DNA of 64,000 nucleotides from JARIHD01 sp035758825. GTDB lineage: Bacteria > Patescibacteriota > Saccharimonadia > Saccharimonadales > UBA4665. Within the stretch, counting starts at the first letter, position 1; each line of letters starts with the position of its first letter. The notes beneath the pieces were generated by a model, which ran no database searches, was not told where the DNA came from, and saw only the letters and a program-made list of their open reading frames with translations. Below, piece by piece: positions 44,818 through 53,703 of this stretch. A program made the position numbers and the translations under genes. The stretch lies in assembly GCA_035758825.1 (NCBI GenBank), contig DASTWA010000003.1, positions 1-64,000 on the forward strand, read 5' to 3'.

Positions 44818-46425
44818 TTAACGTTTTCGTTCACCGGATTCGGTGACTACCGCTTTTTCGGTAACGTCGAATTTGTCCATGTACTTGCCGAGCATAAGGC
44901 GGGTTTGTGAGTAGAATGCTGCAAAAGAGTTGTACACGATGGCCGTAACCGGCAGATATGCCCACTGCAAAATCATAAGAATGGTACGGTGGCGTTTGTA
45001 GCGAGCTGGCTTGGGGGGGAGGGTCTTGAGACAAATGAAGATGGTCGCAAAGATAAAGAAAAGCGCGATAGTCTGTATTTTGCTCACTATAAGCGGCAGC
45101 TCGTTTGCCGCTAAGCTTTGGGGCCTGACTATTGATGGGATAAAACCACCGATCAAAACCAGAATTGGTCCAGAAGCCCACGTAACATGCCCCTCTATGG
45201 ATCGCAAGGCGCGCGCCCACAGACCCAAACGCGGCACCTTATTTTTATGGAAGAACCCCTTGTCGATAATATACGCAATATCCGACGCGCCGTATGTCCA
45301 GCGGCGAAGCTGCACAAACTGCGCCTTGAGTGTGCGGCGGTATGTATCGCTCAACACTGCATCTTGGTAAATTGGGATGTACAGCGGGTAGACCCGATAA
45401 TTGCCGTCAAACCTAAAATACGAGCGCCAATATTGATGCCCGTCTTCTACGATAGTCCGAACGCTCCAAAAGTCGGTCTGGATAAGTGAAGCCATCCCCT
45501 GGGCATGGGAAGAAAAATTCCGCAGCATATGCGGGCGCATGGACTGGACGATATGGAAAAACGAATTGCTGGTGGCAAGCACCCGCATAGGCGCCGGCAC
45601 GTCCCAGATGTTGTTATTGTACACAGAAACCGGCTGAAATGAAGCGTGCACCGGGTCTGGGGCAGAACAGTATACATAGGTAAGGGCCGCCAGATATTTT
45701 TTGTCCGGACGGTTGTCGGCGTCAAGCGTCGTTACTACGACCCTGAGCGGATCGATATGCTTCTTCTGAAGCCACTTCTGGAGCTCGCGGCCGGCGTAGG
45801 TAACGTTGCCACCTTTCCCGATAATTTCGCCGGAGATATCACTCGGATGGCCGATAGCCATCGCCTCATAAAAACGATCCTTATACTTAGCGACCAGCTC
45901 CTCGGACTGCTTCTGGACGCGCTCCCCGCCGCGTTGCTCGTAAGCCAGGATAAAAATAACTTTCTTGGAGTCGTATTCGGAGTCAAGCACCGACTGGATG
46001 GTAGGCTCAATAACTTCGCGGGCTTCATTGTAGGTTGCGATCATAATGGCGTGGAGCACTTCGTCTGGCTTGACGACCATTCGCGAGGAGCTTAGCCGGA
46101 GCAGATTGTCGTAGTGCCACTTAGGACGCGACGCCTTGGGGTCGATCTTGCCCGCCTGCAGTTCGGCCACCAAAGTTTGCCAGTCTAGCTTTTGGTGCTT
46201 GCGAAGCGTGCTAAAGCCATGCAACACTCTGATTGCAGCGGCTATTGAACGGGTGAAGTTGATAAGCAGGTAGAACAGCACGAACAAGGCTGCAAGCGTG
46301 ACATTAATCAAGCTCAAGATAAGGGGCACAAAAAGCATAGTCCAGCTGAGAGCACCGGGGAGTATCTCAAAAAAACGGTATCGCCTGCCACGCTCGGCTT
46401 TATAGGGAATTTCTATATCTGTCAT
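44818..46425 (-). CDS. Membrane-bound family 2 glycosyltransferase
   Basis: 535 residues. Two membrane segments (about 25-65) are followed by a GT-A domain: IMIATYNEAREVIEPTIQS at its start, TLDADNRPD with the DxD metal site, EDGHQYW with the catalytic Asp region and QLRRWTYG (QxxRW). Several membrane segments follow (HVTWASGPILVLIGGF, then about 430-500). This is the layout of processive beta-glycosyltransferases of the cellulose/hyaluronan synthase type, so it may make an envelope polysaccharide or glycolipid. The product is not known. It is followed in the transcript by no partner; the preceding gene encodes a small membrane protein 2 nt away. Confidence 0.82.
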   Translation of the reverse strand: MTDIEIPYKAERGRRYRFFEILPGALSWTMLFVPLILSLINVTLAALFVLFYLLINFTRSIAAAIRVLHGFSTLRKHQKLDWQTLVAELQAGKIDPKASRPKWHYDNLLRLSSSRMVVKPDEVLHAIMIATYNEAREVIEPTIQSVLDSEYDSKKVIFILAYEQRGGERVQKQSEELVAKYKDRFYEAMAIGHPSDISGEIIGKGGNVTYAGRELQKWLQKKHIDPLRVVVTTLDADNRPDKKYLAALTYVYCSAPDPVHASFQPVSVYNNNIWDVPAPMRVLATSNSFFHIVQSMRPHMLRNFSSHAQGMASLIQTDFWSVRTIVEDGHQYWRSYFRFDGNYRVYPLYIPIYQDAVLSDTYRRTLKAQFVQLRRWTYGASDIAYIIDKGFFHKNKVPRLGLWARALRSIEGHVTWASGPILVLIGGFIPSIVRPQSLAANELPLIVSKIQTIALFFIFATIFICLKTLPPKPARYKRHRTILMILQWAYLPVTAIVYNSFAAFYSQTRLMLGKYMDKFDVTEKAVVTESGERKR

Positions 46426-46427
46426 TA

Positions 46428-46787
46428 CTAATACAGCGCTAACAATGCGTTACTTACTATGATGGCCAACAACAAAACAAGGATGCCGAGGGCAAGCACG
46501 GTAAGTGACAGCGTTCGCCGGACTGCGTACGTACGGATGCTAAGCAGAATATTAATGACGAGTACGGCGAGCGTAAAGAAGATAAAGCTTAGTATGGGTA
46601 CGATGCTGCCTTTTTGGAATGCGCTTAGACCCAGGTTTGCGCGGTACTGGACGATATATCCGTCAATTCCCTGGCCTATACCGGCTCGCAACAGGACCAC
46701 TGCGACCGCCAAAAAGGTAAGGAATGCACTAATGCTGACAAGCAGTAGTACCAATCTGTCGTGTACGTATTTTTTTGGTATATGCAT
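46428..46787 (-). CDS. Small membrane protein next to the glycosyltransferase
   Basis: 119 residues with three hydrophobic segments (about 11-33, 62-84, 93-116) and a basic N-terminus (MHIPKKYVHDR). No family is recognised. It ends 2 nt before the glycosyltransferase gene, so the two are probably one unit. Confidence 0.6.
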   Translation of the reverse strand: MHIPKKYVHDRLVLLLVSISAFLTFLAVAVVLLRAGIGQGIDGYIVQYRANLGLSAFQKGSIVPILSFIFFTLAVLVINILLSIRTYAVRRTLSLTVLALGILVLLLAIIVSNALLALY

Positions 46788-46846
46788 ATCGTTAGCTCAT
46801 ATTGTATTCCGAGTGGCAGGTTAAGTACAGTTCTCTGCTCGGAATC

Positions 46847-46921
46847 TGGTGCGGGTAGAGAGAGTCGAACTCTCGTCTCAACCTTGGGAAGGTCACATAA
46901 TAGCCGTTATACGATACCCGC
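46847..46921 (-). tRNA. tRNA-Gly (anticodon TCC)
   Basis: Cloverleaf: acceptor GCGGGTA/TACCCGC, anticodon loop TTCCCAA in GACCT/AGGTT, T loop TTCGACT, CCA encoded. It follows tRNA-Thr after 8 nt, in the same transcript. A hairpin ATTCCGAG/CTCGGAAT downstream lacks a T-run and may be a processing signal. Confidence 0.95.
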
Positions 46922-46929
46922 GAATGAAA

Positions 46930-47005
46930 TGGAGCCACCTGCCGGGATCGAACCGGCGACCTGCGCGTTACGAATGCGCTGCTCTACCAACTGAGCTAAG
47001 GTGGC
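46930..47005 (-). tRNA. tRNA-Thr (anticodon CGT)
   Basis: Cloverleaf: acceptor GCCACCT/AGGTGGC, anticodon loop TTCGTAA, T loop TTCGATC, CCA encoded at 46932-46930. Confidence 0.95.
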
Positions 47006-47019
47006 ACAAATCAGGATTT

Positions 47020-47025
47020 ATTATA
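47020..47025 (-). promoter_or_regulatory. tRNA-Thr/Gly promoter (extended -10)
   Basis: TGGTATAAT on the minus strand (TATAAT at 47025-47020), with TTTGCG about 16 nt upstream as a weak -35. Confidence 0.6.
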
Positions 47026-47061
47026 CCAGAATTACCCGAGCCGCAAAGGTGGTAGCGCTTC

Positions 47062-47141
47062 CATATATTGAACAATATATGTATGCAGTGCGTTACCCTC
47101 GTCGAGCATACAATAGTATTGCTTTGGCAAACCAAAGCAAT
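47062..47141. repeat. Two perfect inverted repeats in a gene-free stretch
   Basis: CATATATTG-AA-CAATATATG (47062-47081) could be an operator for the tRNA promoter. GTATTGCTTTGG-CAAA-CCAAAGCAATAC (about 47112-47139) is a 12-bp hairpin after the orphan gene at 47196; it lacks a T-run, so it is only a possible terminator or RNA end protector. Confidence 0.5.
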
Positions 47142-47195
47142 ACATACGTTTTACCCCTGTTATTCACGTGAATACATTTTTGGTACGAGCAAGCC

Positions 47196-48728
47196 CTACC
47201 AGAAGCCTGTGACGGTTCTGCTGCCAAACAAACGGCCGATGCGATGGGCAACACGCTGAGTACGCGTGAGCTGAGCATAGCGCTCTGGCGAAAGTTCCGG
47301 TGGCCTGCGGGCGACTACTGCTCTTTCCGGATCGGTAGCATCCGCGGCGAGGCCCAACTCCTTGCCACTCGCAACGCGGTATTCATCGGACCCCGGCGTA
47401 CGCACAAGAGCCCGCTCCCTCCCCTTGCTCCAGGTTATTGCCCGGGCGTTACCCGAGGGTGCCTTCATCGTAACAACGTACCAGCGCGGAGTATCCGGCT
47501 CATCAATTATAGTGATCTCGGCTGCGATGTCACTATAACCGGGCCGCGAATCCGGCAGTAACGCTTGGACCGTGCGCCTGTTGGGAGTGCTCTTGCCAGC
47601 CTTCCACTTAACTGTGGGGTCGTCGGCTAGAGTGTCGATTTGGGTGGTAGCTCTTTCGAGCACTGAGTTGTAGTCACTCTTCTCGGGCTTAGGCTGGGGG
47701 TACCTGTTGGGTGTGGCCGTCAATAAATCCTGGCGGTCACGTACGGTGGGATGCGCTGTTTGGAGCCGACGGATCATGCCCTCGGGCAGCGGGCCCTGAT
47801 ATGAAGTGGCACGGTCAACGGGCGCAGCGAGTGCCCGGACATTGCCTTGTACGACATCGATATCATCGGGGTTTTCGAGCAAAGTATCGTATTTGGAGCC
47901 CGCTATACCTTCGAACTGTACGTGCACTTCGTGCCCACCTTCGAGCCACACATGGCTGGCACCGGCTTTGGCGGCTTCTGGGCCTATTGTGTATGTAAAA
48001 CCGTAGCTACGTTTGCCTTCCGCATCGACACGCTCTATAAGCTGAGGCCCATACTTGCCTTCATGGTAGGCCCGAACACGCGAACCATCCCGATCCATTT
48101 CGTAATGTGGAACGGCGGCATCGAGAATCCCCCGGGCCGTGGCATTCAAATTCTGTACAGCCCGGCGCTCCGGGGTTCGTTCCTGCCCACCTTCGTCTAT
48201 GCCAGTATCCCCGCCGCTCTCCTGCCGGGTTACTGTCTCTGCCTGAGGCGCTCGCCGGACCGCACCTGCGCGGTGGCGGCCAGGCTGAGAGCGCCGGCCA
48301 CCAAAAAGTCGGCGTGGAGTCTCGGCCGGCTTATGGGGGAACGCGGTGTTCAACTCTTCGGCGACTCGGGGCGTACTCTCGTCTTCTATGGGCTGCTCGG
48401 CGGTTTCTCCCTGTACTTCGGACGTGCTACGGGCAGTAATCTGATTGCCGCCCAGACCCCAGCGATAGCTGCTGGCACCTCGGTCGCTACTGCTCCTCCA
48501 CAAAGAAGCCAAATCGTAACTGACTTGTCCGTCAGGAGAAGTTGTGCGGGTTAAGAGGTGGCTCCCCTGGGGCGCAGCCGCGCGATCCATGGTGCCTCCA
48601 AAACCATCAGGCAACAAGTCCGGCTCTACGACCGAACCGTACTGCTCAAGTGCACGATCAGCGTCAACCGAGAGCTGTTGGATAATCAGTTCTTCAGGGC
48701 TTGGCTCGTGTGTTTGTCTTTCATGCAT
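47196..48728 (-). CDS. Orphan 510-residue protein, largely disordered N-half
   Basis: The ATG at 48728 (MHERQTHEPSPEELII) is chosen because TAATAA (48741-48736) with TTGCTT 17 nt further upstream lies 7 nt before it; the TTG at 48764 falls in the -35 box. Residues 1-200 are rich in Gly, Arg, Glu, Ser and Thr with basic patches (RRLFGGRRSQPGRHRAGAVRR). Residues 215-320 look folded (YGPQLIERVDAEGKRSYGFTYTI, HEVHVQFEGI), and so does 385-470 (AAEITIIDEPDTPRWYVVTMKAP). No signal peptide or membrane segment is seen. No family is recognised. Confidence 0.7.
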   Translation of the reverse strand: MHERQTHEPSPEELIIQQLSVDADRALEQYGSVVEPDLLPDGFGGTMDRAAAPQGSHLLTRTTSPDGQVSYDLASLWRSSSDRGASSYRWGLGGNQITARSTSEVQGETAEQPIEDESTPRVAEELNTAFPHKPAETPRRLFGGRRSQPGRHRAGAVRRAPQAETVTRQESGGDTGIDEGGQERTPERRAVQNLNATARGILDAAVPHYEMDRDGSRVRAYHEGKYGPQLIERVDAEGKRSYGFTYTIGPEAAKAGASHVWLEGGHEVHVQFEGIAGSKYDTLLENPDDIDVVQGNVRALAAPVDRATSYQGPLPEGMIRRLQTAHPTVRDRQDLLTATPNRYPQPKPEKSDYNSVLERATTQIDTLADDPTVKWKAGKSTPNRRTVQALLPDSRPGYSDIAAEITIIDEPDTPRWYVVTMKAPSGNARAITWSKGRERALVRTPGSDEYRVASGKELGLAADATDPERAVVARRPPELSPERYAQLTRTQRVAHRIGRLFGSRTVTGFW

Positions 48729-48826
48729 TACTATATTATTACCATAAATATGCAAAATAAGCAATAGGATTATACTCCATAACCCCTCATTTCTTTACGA
48801 CGGCTGGCAAGAAACGGAACTAGTAC

Positions 48827-49438
48827 TTAAGCGACAACGATACCGCCGTCAATGGGTTGCCCGTACTTTTTGGCCAGTGCTTCAATATCGGGAAGGCCGA
48901 ACCTTTTTGACCATGCCTCAAACTTTGCAGCCTGCCCGGGCATGCCATCTCGTAAACGAGCAAGAAAGACGTCGTATGAGTTGAATGTAGGCTTTTTGGT
49001 ATGAAAACGATCCGCATAACACAGTAATTCGCCTTCGATATTACCAGGGATATAATCACGGGCCGGAAGTGGCCAGGGTTTCTCTGAGATTTCTTTTTCT
49101 GAGAGTCCCAACAATACATGGGTTTCTACTATTTGTGCCACGTGGCTATCTACGCCCTCGTCGGCAATTATCTTGGCCCCAAAAATCGCGTGCAGCGGGT
49201 AAAGTCTTTTGTTAGTGACCTTGCCATCATCATCGAAAAGCACATATGTCCCAATGTCATGGAGCAATGCTGCGTTAGTCAACAGATCGATATCAACTTC
49301 TTCATTTGCGGGCAAATTACTCACGCACCACTGTGCAATTTCATTTACTACTTGGCAATGCCCGTATACGAGATTATATACAGCATCATTTGGCGCATAT
49401 TTACGATGCAGTTCTTCAATCTGTGGGACGGTTAACAT
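48827..49438 (-). CDS. HD-domain phosphohydrolase
   Basis: About 203 residues from ATG 49438. The metal ligands of an HD domain are present: His in VYGHCQVV, HD in AALLHDIGTYV, His in HAIFGAKI and ETHVLLG, and Asp in CYADRFHTKKP. Such proteins hydrolyse phosphoester or nucleotide substrates. TATAAT (49451-49446) ends 7 nt before the ATG, and no Shine-Dalgarno is present. Confidence 0.85.
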   Translation of the reverse strand: MLTVPQIEELHRKYAPNDAVYNLVYGHCQVVNEIAQWCVSNLPANEEVDIDLLTNAALLHDIGTYVLFDDDGKVTNKRLYPLHAIFGAKIIADEGVDSHVAQIVETHVLLGLSEKEISEKPWPLPARDYIPGNIEGELLCYADRFHTKKPTFNSYDVFLARLRDGMPGQAAKFEAWSKRFGLPDIEALAKKYGQPIDGGIVVA

Positions 49439-49458
49439 CCGCCTATTATAGCAAAAAA

Positions 49459-49483
49459 TCACCTCAGTCTAGAGGTGATTTAA
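49459..49483 (-). terminator. Terminator after tRNA-Asp
   Basis: AATCACCTC/GAGGTGATT with TTTTTTG on the minus strand, placed directly before the -10 box of the HD gene. Confidence 0.8.
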
Positions 49484-49496
49484 GCATTGGCAACTT

Positions 49497-49573
49497 GGCG
49501 GGCCCGACCGGATTCGAACCGGCGATCTCCTCCGTGACAGGGAGGCATGTTAGGCCTCTACACCACGAGCCCA
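49497..49573 (-). tRNA. tRNA-Asp (anticodon GTC)
   Basis: Cloverleaf: acceptor GGGCTCG/CGGGCCC, anticodon loop CTGTCAC in CCTCC/GGAGG, T loop TTCGAAT, CCA encoded. Confidence 0.96.
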
Positions 49574-49662
49574 CGTGATTTGTAGCTACTTAAATATAGT
49601 ACTACACAAGGTAACAGGGGTAATAATAACAAGGTTCGTCCCAAAAAGCAATATTCTTAAAC

Positions 49663-50763
49663 CTACTCTTGGCTAATGAAGTACTGCGGGGCGTTCTTGT
49701 CCCTAAGCGGATCCGTATAGGTGTCCACGGGCTTAAAGGCAAGCACGATATGCGAAGCAGTAACCTTGTCGCCGCTTACGTCCTTAACTCTTACTATCTC
49801 AAGAGTGGTGCCCGTGTTGATTATCTCCGACACCTCCCCTGCCTTGAGTTTGAACAAAACGTCTATGACCTGGGGTGGAAGGTCCCGGTCGGACTGGCTG
49901 ATTGCAAAACCGTAATCTCCGCCATTATCTTTGGTGGCAGTATCTTCGGAATATTCCTTGGCAATAGCCGCAAAGTCGGCGCCGCTCTGTAGTTTGGCGT
50001 ATGCTTCGTTTGCTTTGGACTGGGTGGCGGTGTCGAGTGCTGCGACAACCTTCTGGGCCAGCATCTGCTGCCGCAGCTCACGTTTAAAGTCGTTGACGGA
50101 CCACCCCCAAAATTCCTTGAGCACATCTTCGAATACCCTGTCGTTGCTGCCGAGACGGTTTTGGTTGCGGACTAGACGTATGGCGTCCTCAAGGTCACGG
50201 TCACTTACCGAAATGCTATGCTTTTCGGCGACCTGTTTGACATAAGCGTCATTCACGACAATATCCATAGCACGCTTGCGGAACTCAGCCAACTGCTGTT
50301 TACCGGACTCACTGCCGAAATCTACCCGCTGCTGCGTCTGGTAGTAGTGTACATAGTGCCGTAGTTCGAATAGATAATTCTCGTAAGCCACGTAACGGGG
50401 GCCGGCCTTTGCTACAGGGAATGGTATGACCTGCGTGACGCGGTACAGGAAGGTCGATGAATCATTAAACTTGTACAGGGCCAACAGGCAGTACACAAAG
50501 AACCCGATGATTACGGCTATCAATAACGAAATCGATATGATCACGACGCGATGCGCGGAATGCTGCAATGGATAGATGTACTTACGGGCGCTGGACAGCA
50601 CCTCTTCGCGGTGTTCGGCGACAGTCTCGTTAGTAATCCGGGGGATACCCTGGATGGCTTGCTGCAAGGAATCCTCCGGCTTTTTCTTGCGGAGGCGGGG
50701 GATGTTTGGAGTATGCACCTTTAAATTGGGGCGCTTGCTCAATAATTTCTTAACTTTCTTCAT
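49663..50763 (-). CDS. Membrane-anchored parvulin-type foldase
   Basis: 366 residues. The first 70 are cytoplasmic and basic, one membrane segment follows (about 72-95), and the rest is outside. A SurA/PrsA-like helical region (VDFGSESGKQQLAEFRKRAMDIVVNDAYVKQVAEKHSISV) leads to a PpiC domain (ANEAYAKLQSGADFAAIAKEYSEDTATKDNGGDYGF...LPPQVIDVLFKLKAGEVSEII). It probably helps secreted proteins such as pilins to fold. It overlaps the preceding PH-domain gene by 14 nt. Confidence 0.85.
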   Translation of the reverse strand: MKKVKKLLSKRPNLKVHTPNIPRLRKKKPEDSLQQAIQGIPRITNETVAEHREEVLSSARKYIYPLQHSAHRVVIISISLLIAVIIGFFVYCLLALYKFNDSSTFLYRVTQVIPFPVAKAGPRYVAYENYLFELRHYVHYYQTQQRVDFGSESGKQQLAEFRKRAMDIVVNDAYVKQVAEKHSISVSDRDLEDAIRLVRNQNRLGSNDRVFEDVLKEFWGWSVNDFKRELRQQMLAQKVVAALDTATQSKANEAYAKLQSGADFAAIAKEYSEDTATKDNGGDYGFAISQSDRDLPPQVIDVLFKLKAGEVSEIINTGTTLEIVRVKDVSGDKVTASHIVLAFKPVDTYTDPLRDKNAPQYFISQE

Positions 50764-51295
50764 TGCCTTCTACGCCTAATGCTTGTGATTCTTCGTTATA
50801 AGGGGTTGTTGCGACACCTTGCTGCCGTAGAATCTCGAGCAGCTTTTTTTGAATTTTCGCAGGATGAGAAATCTCATGGATAACCAGATCCCCTACAAAC
50901 GTCTGCATCATTATTGTACCAAACCCTAGCATCGTTTCTTGCAAACCCGCCACCTGGTAGTTAACCATCTGAATTTGATTGAGGCCCATATCAATGACGC
51001 TACGGTGAAAAAAGCCTCGCTGGGTAATTTGTATGAGCCGCTTATCGGTAACAATAAAGACGCTAAAGTACCAGGTTACCCATGACGGGAAAAAGAGGAT
51101 GGCTCCGAGCACCATACCGCAGATAAGCCCAATGAAGTATACGGAATAACGAGGATCAAATAATGCCGGTACCGTCCCCAGAAGAATAGCCAGCATGCCG
51201 ATGATCAGCCCCTTTCGCATGACGATGGGATGTTTGCGGAAGACGAACAACACCTCTTCGTCGTCGAATTGATCGGCAAAATACTTTTGCGCCAT
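50750..51295 (-). CDS. Membrane protein with bacterial PH domain
   Basis: 181 residues with a short start (EEVLFVFRKHP), two membrane segments (about 27-47 and 52-85) and a bPH2-type domain (FIVTDKRLIQITQRGFFHRSVIDMGLNQIQMVNY...GFGTIMMQTFVGDLVIHEI). YdbS-like proteins share this layout. The function is unknown. It overlaps the parvulin gene. Confidence 0.8.
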   Translation of the reverse strand: MAQKYFADQFDDEEVLFVFRKHPIVMRKGLIIGMLAILLGTVPALFDPRYSVYFIGLICGMVLGAILFFPSWVTWYFSVFIVTDKRLIQITQRGFFHRSVIDMGLNQIQMVNYQVAGLQETMLGFGTIMMQTFVGDLVIHEISHPAKIQKKLLEILRQQGVATTPYNEESQALGVEGNEES

Positions 51296-51312
51296 AAGCG
51301 TATTGTAGCAGA

Positions 51313-52794
51313 TTATCGATTAGTCGGCTGAACGGGCAGTATCCGCCGTTCGGATACGGGCAGCGGCACCTCAAATGGGTAGCTGCCGTCCATGCACGCC
51401 ATACAAAGGGAACCTATCCGCTTCCCCTGAGCCTGGGCGACGCCCTCTGTGCTCAGATAGCCCAACGAATCGGCGCCCAGCTTGGCGACCCGCTCTTGGT
51501 GTGTAGGATACTTTCGGGCGAATAAGGTGTGGGGGTTGCTGATGGCAGTCCCCGAGTAGCAGGGGTTAACGAAGGGTGCAGAAGAAATACGATAATGGAC
51601 CTCTGTAGCACCGGCACTGCGCAAGACTTCGGTCAGTGCATCACTGCTCGTCCCGCGAACAATCGAGTCATCGACAACTACCAGCCGTCTTCCTTCGATA
51701 ACCTGACGATTGGGGCGTAGCTTCTCGAGTACCATGCGCCTCCGGACTTCCGGGGACGACTGGATAAAGGTTCGGGTCGTGTACGGATTACGGAAAAGAC
51801 CGATCGCATACGGTATAGCTGACTCCTCGGCATACCCCATAGCGGCAATGGTCCCCGAATCCGGCACGCCGATAACTACGTCGGCATCTGCGGGGTGCTC
51901 CCGCGCAAGTAGCCGGCCCATCTCCATGCGGCTCTGGTACACGCTCCGGCCATCCAATATTCCATCCGGCCTAGCGAAATAGACGCCCTCCAAGGCGCAC
52001 AAGCCTCCCTTGGCCTCACGATTAATAAGCGACGACTCGGTATTGCCATGCCTATCAATCGAAACGATTTCGCCCGGAGCGATTTCGCGCTCGTCTGTAA
52101 CTTTGCCGGCTTCATGCAGTACGGGCTGCTCAGAGGCGATCATAAATGCGCCAGTGGCAAACCTGCCGAGCCATAACGGGCGTGTTCCCCAGGGATCACG
52201 TATGCCATGGATACGGTTGGGTTCGGCAATCACCAAGGAGTACCCGCCGTCCAATCGCGGGAACAGGTCATGCATGGCGTCCAGCGTCGAACCGGCGTGC
52301 TCTGGACGAGACAAAAACTCCAGTGTTTGCGTCAGGGCGTCGCCATCGCTTACATAATTCTTTATACCGTACTGTTCGGCGATCCTGCCCATTTCTTCGA
52401 TGTGGCCGTTTTGGGCAACGACCAGTTCACCTTTTAGAAAAGGCTGCGCCGCATGAAAAGGATCTCCAGCCTGGGCAGAAGTAGGCCAGCGGACATGGCC
52501 AACGCCCAAGATAGCGCTACTGGCCATTTTGTCGATTGTCGCCGCCCGGTCAGAAAACACATCGGCGACCATTCCCGTATCTTTGATCCCGACAAATCGA
52601 AAGCCGCCGAAGTTCTCTTCGCCGATTACAATACCGGCAGCCCCTTCGCCACGGTGCTGAAGGCCCGCTAGGGCCGAGTAAGTAAGTTGGGCAACGGGCA
52701 GTTCTTGAGCGGCGGCCATCACACCTACAACACCACATGCTTCTTGCAGAAGATCCTCGTCGGGATCTTTGGCCCACGGTTGCCCCTCCCTCAT
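51313..52794 (-). CDS. purF: Amidophosphoribosyltransferase
   Basis: The enzyme makes phosphoribosylamine from PRPP and glutamine, the first step of purine synthesis. From ATG 52794 it has a 19-residue propeptide before the catalytic Cys in EACGVVGV, the glutaminase domain (GLQHRGEGAAG, GHVRWPTSA), and the PRT domain with VVVDDSIVRGTSS. Cysteines in GLCALEGVYFARPD, NPCYSG and SLCMACMDG match the Fe-S type of B. subtilis. TACAAT ends 6 nt before the ATG with TTGGCG 17 nt upstream. No other pur gene is in the window. Confidence 0.95.
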   Translation of the reverse strand: MREGQPWAKDPDEDLLQEACGVVGVMAAAQELPVAQLTYSALAGLQHRGEGAAGIVIGEENFGGFRFVGIKDTGMVADVFSDRAATIDKMASSAILGVGHVRWPTSAQAGDPFHAAQPFLKGELVVAQNGHIEEMGRIAEQYGIKNYVSDGDALTQTLEFLSRPEHAGSTLDAMHDLFPRLDGGYSLVIAEPNRIHGIRDPWGTRPLWLGRFATGAFMIASEQPVLHEAGKVTDEREIAPGEIVSIDRHGNTESSLINREAKGGLCALEGVYFARPDGILDGRSVYQSRMEMGRLLAREHPADADVVIGVPDSGTIAAMGYAEESAIPYAIGLFRNPYTTRTFIQSSPEVRRRMVLEKLRPNRQVIEGRRLVVVDDSIVRGTSSDALTEVLRSAGATEVHYRISSAPFVNPCYSGTAISNPHTLFARKYPTHQERVAKLGADSLGYLSTEGVAQAQGKRIGSLCMACMDGSYPFEVPLPVSERRILPVQPTNR

Positions 52795-52800
52795 GCCTTG

Positions 52801-52829
52801 ATTGTAAGCAACCAACGTTAGATCGCCAA
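52801..52829 (-). promoter_or_regulatory. purF promoter, leaderless spacing
   Basis: TTGGCG, 17 nt, TACAAT (52806-52801), 6 nt before the ATG. Confidence 0.55.
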
Positions 52830-52832
52830 AAG

Positions 52833-52858
52833 AAAACTACCCCGTCAGGGGTAGTTTT
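52833..52858 (-). terminator. Terminator after tRNA-Arg
   Basis: AAAACTACCCC/GGGGTAGTTTT with TTTTCTTTT on the minus strand. Confidence 0.8.
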
Positions 52859-52865
52859 ATAATCT

Positions 52866-52940
52866 TGGTGCCCCCACTACGATTCGAACGTAGAGCTTCT
52901 CCTTAGGACGGAGTTGTTTTATCCATTGAACTATGGGGGC
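52866..52940 (-). tRNA. tRNA-Arg (anticodon CCT)
   Basis: Cloverleaf: acceptor GCCCCCA/TGGGGGC, anticodon loop GTCCTAA in CTCC/GGAG, T loop TTCGAAT, CCA encoded. Confidence 0.93.
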
Positions 52941-52944
52941 AAGT

Positions 52945-53100
52945 GAGGAGAAAAAGAACGTGTTTACATGTTCTTTTTCTCCGAGCGCAGCCCCGCCTCT
53001 GGTGCAGAGCGCCAGATGGGGCGAACGTGTCTACCGCGAAGCGGGAGATAGGGGGGAGTTAGTCCCCTTCTCTGCTATAAGCAGATTGGGGCATGTAAAA
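52945..53100. other. GC-rich structured stretch between ndk and tRNA-Arg
   Basis: GGAGAAAAAGAAC/GTTCTTTTTCTCC forms a 13-bp stem (52946-52982) that probably ends ndk. Further repeats follow, such as CCCC..CTCTGG/CCAGATGGGG (52990-53021) and GGGGAGTTAGTCCCC near 53055. It holds no gene; it may be a 3' UTR or a small RNA. Confidence 0.4.
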
Positions 53101-53106
53101 GTACGG

Positions 53107-53610
53107 CTAAATCTTCGGCTGCGTGAAGTGTGAGTGGCTTGGCTCGTAGCTGACCAGCTCGTTCTCGCTAAACCAGTGGGCGATTTCTTTCTTGGCTTCG
53201 CCAGCGTCAGCTGAGGCGTGAAGCACGTTTGGCACGCCGCGCTTAGCTGCGCTTGCGTGGCCGTAGGTCATGTGGGCGTAGTCACCACGGATGGTACCGG
53301 GAGCGGCGCTCTTGGGCTCGGTAGGGCCAACCATCTTACGGACAAGTTCTACAGCTTCGATGCCTTCGAGCACCATTGCAATAACCGGGCCTTGCTGCAT
53401 TTCTTGCATTTGGGTCTCGAAAATTTCTTCGCCCTTGCGAGTCTTTAAGGTACCGATACCTTCGTAATGCTTGAAGTAGTGGTCATAATCGGGCTGCAGC
53501 ATTTTTGCGCCTACGATCTTTAGGCCGACTCGCTCAAAACGAGTAAGGATCTCGCCTACAATGCCACGCATTACTGAGTCTGGCTTAAAGACGATCAATG
53601 TTCGTTCCAT
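53107..53610 (-). CDS. ndk: Nucleoside diphosphate kinase
   Basis: About 167 residues from ATG 53610 (MERTLIVFKPD), which follows AAGGACATAC; a start further upstream adds 16 non-conserved residues. The active-site His lies in NVLHASADAGEAKKEI, and GTIRGDYAH is the usual nucleotide-site motif. A 20-residue insertion around YDHYFKHYEGIGTLKTRKGE makes it longer than the normal 140-150. It balances nucleoside triphosphates. Confidence 0.93.
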   Translation of the reverse strand: MERTLIVFKPDSVMRGIVGEILTRFERVGLKIVGAKMLQPDYDHYFKHYEGIGTLKTRKGEEIFETQMQEMQQGPVIAMVLEGIEAVELVRKMVGPTEPKSAAPGTIRGDYAHMTYGHASAAKRGVPNVLHASADAGEAKKEIAHWFSENELVSYEPSHSHFTQPKI

Positions 53611-53703
53611 GTATGTCCTTATCTTATTAGTCGCCCCTATTGTAACAGATACATCCACTCTGCTCTACCCCCGTTTTAAGATACGCAGTACAATGGAGGG
53701 GCA

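Noticed and set aside
47062..47081. CATATATTG dyad as an NrdR-paralogue operator
   Set aside because: Its arms differ from CATGTCAA/TTGACATG at several positions; resemblance is only in the 20-bp size.
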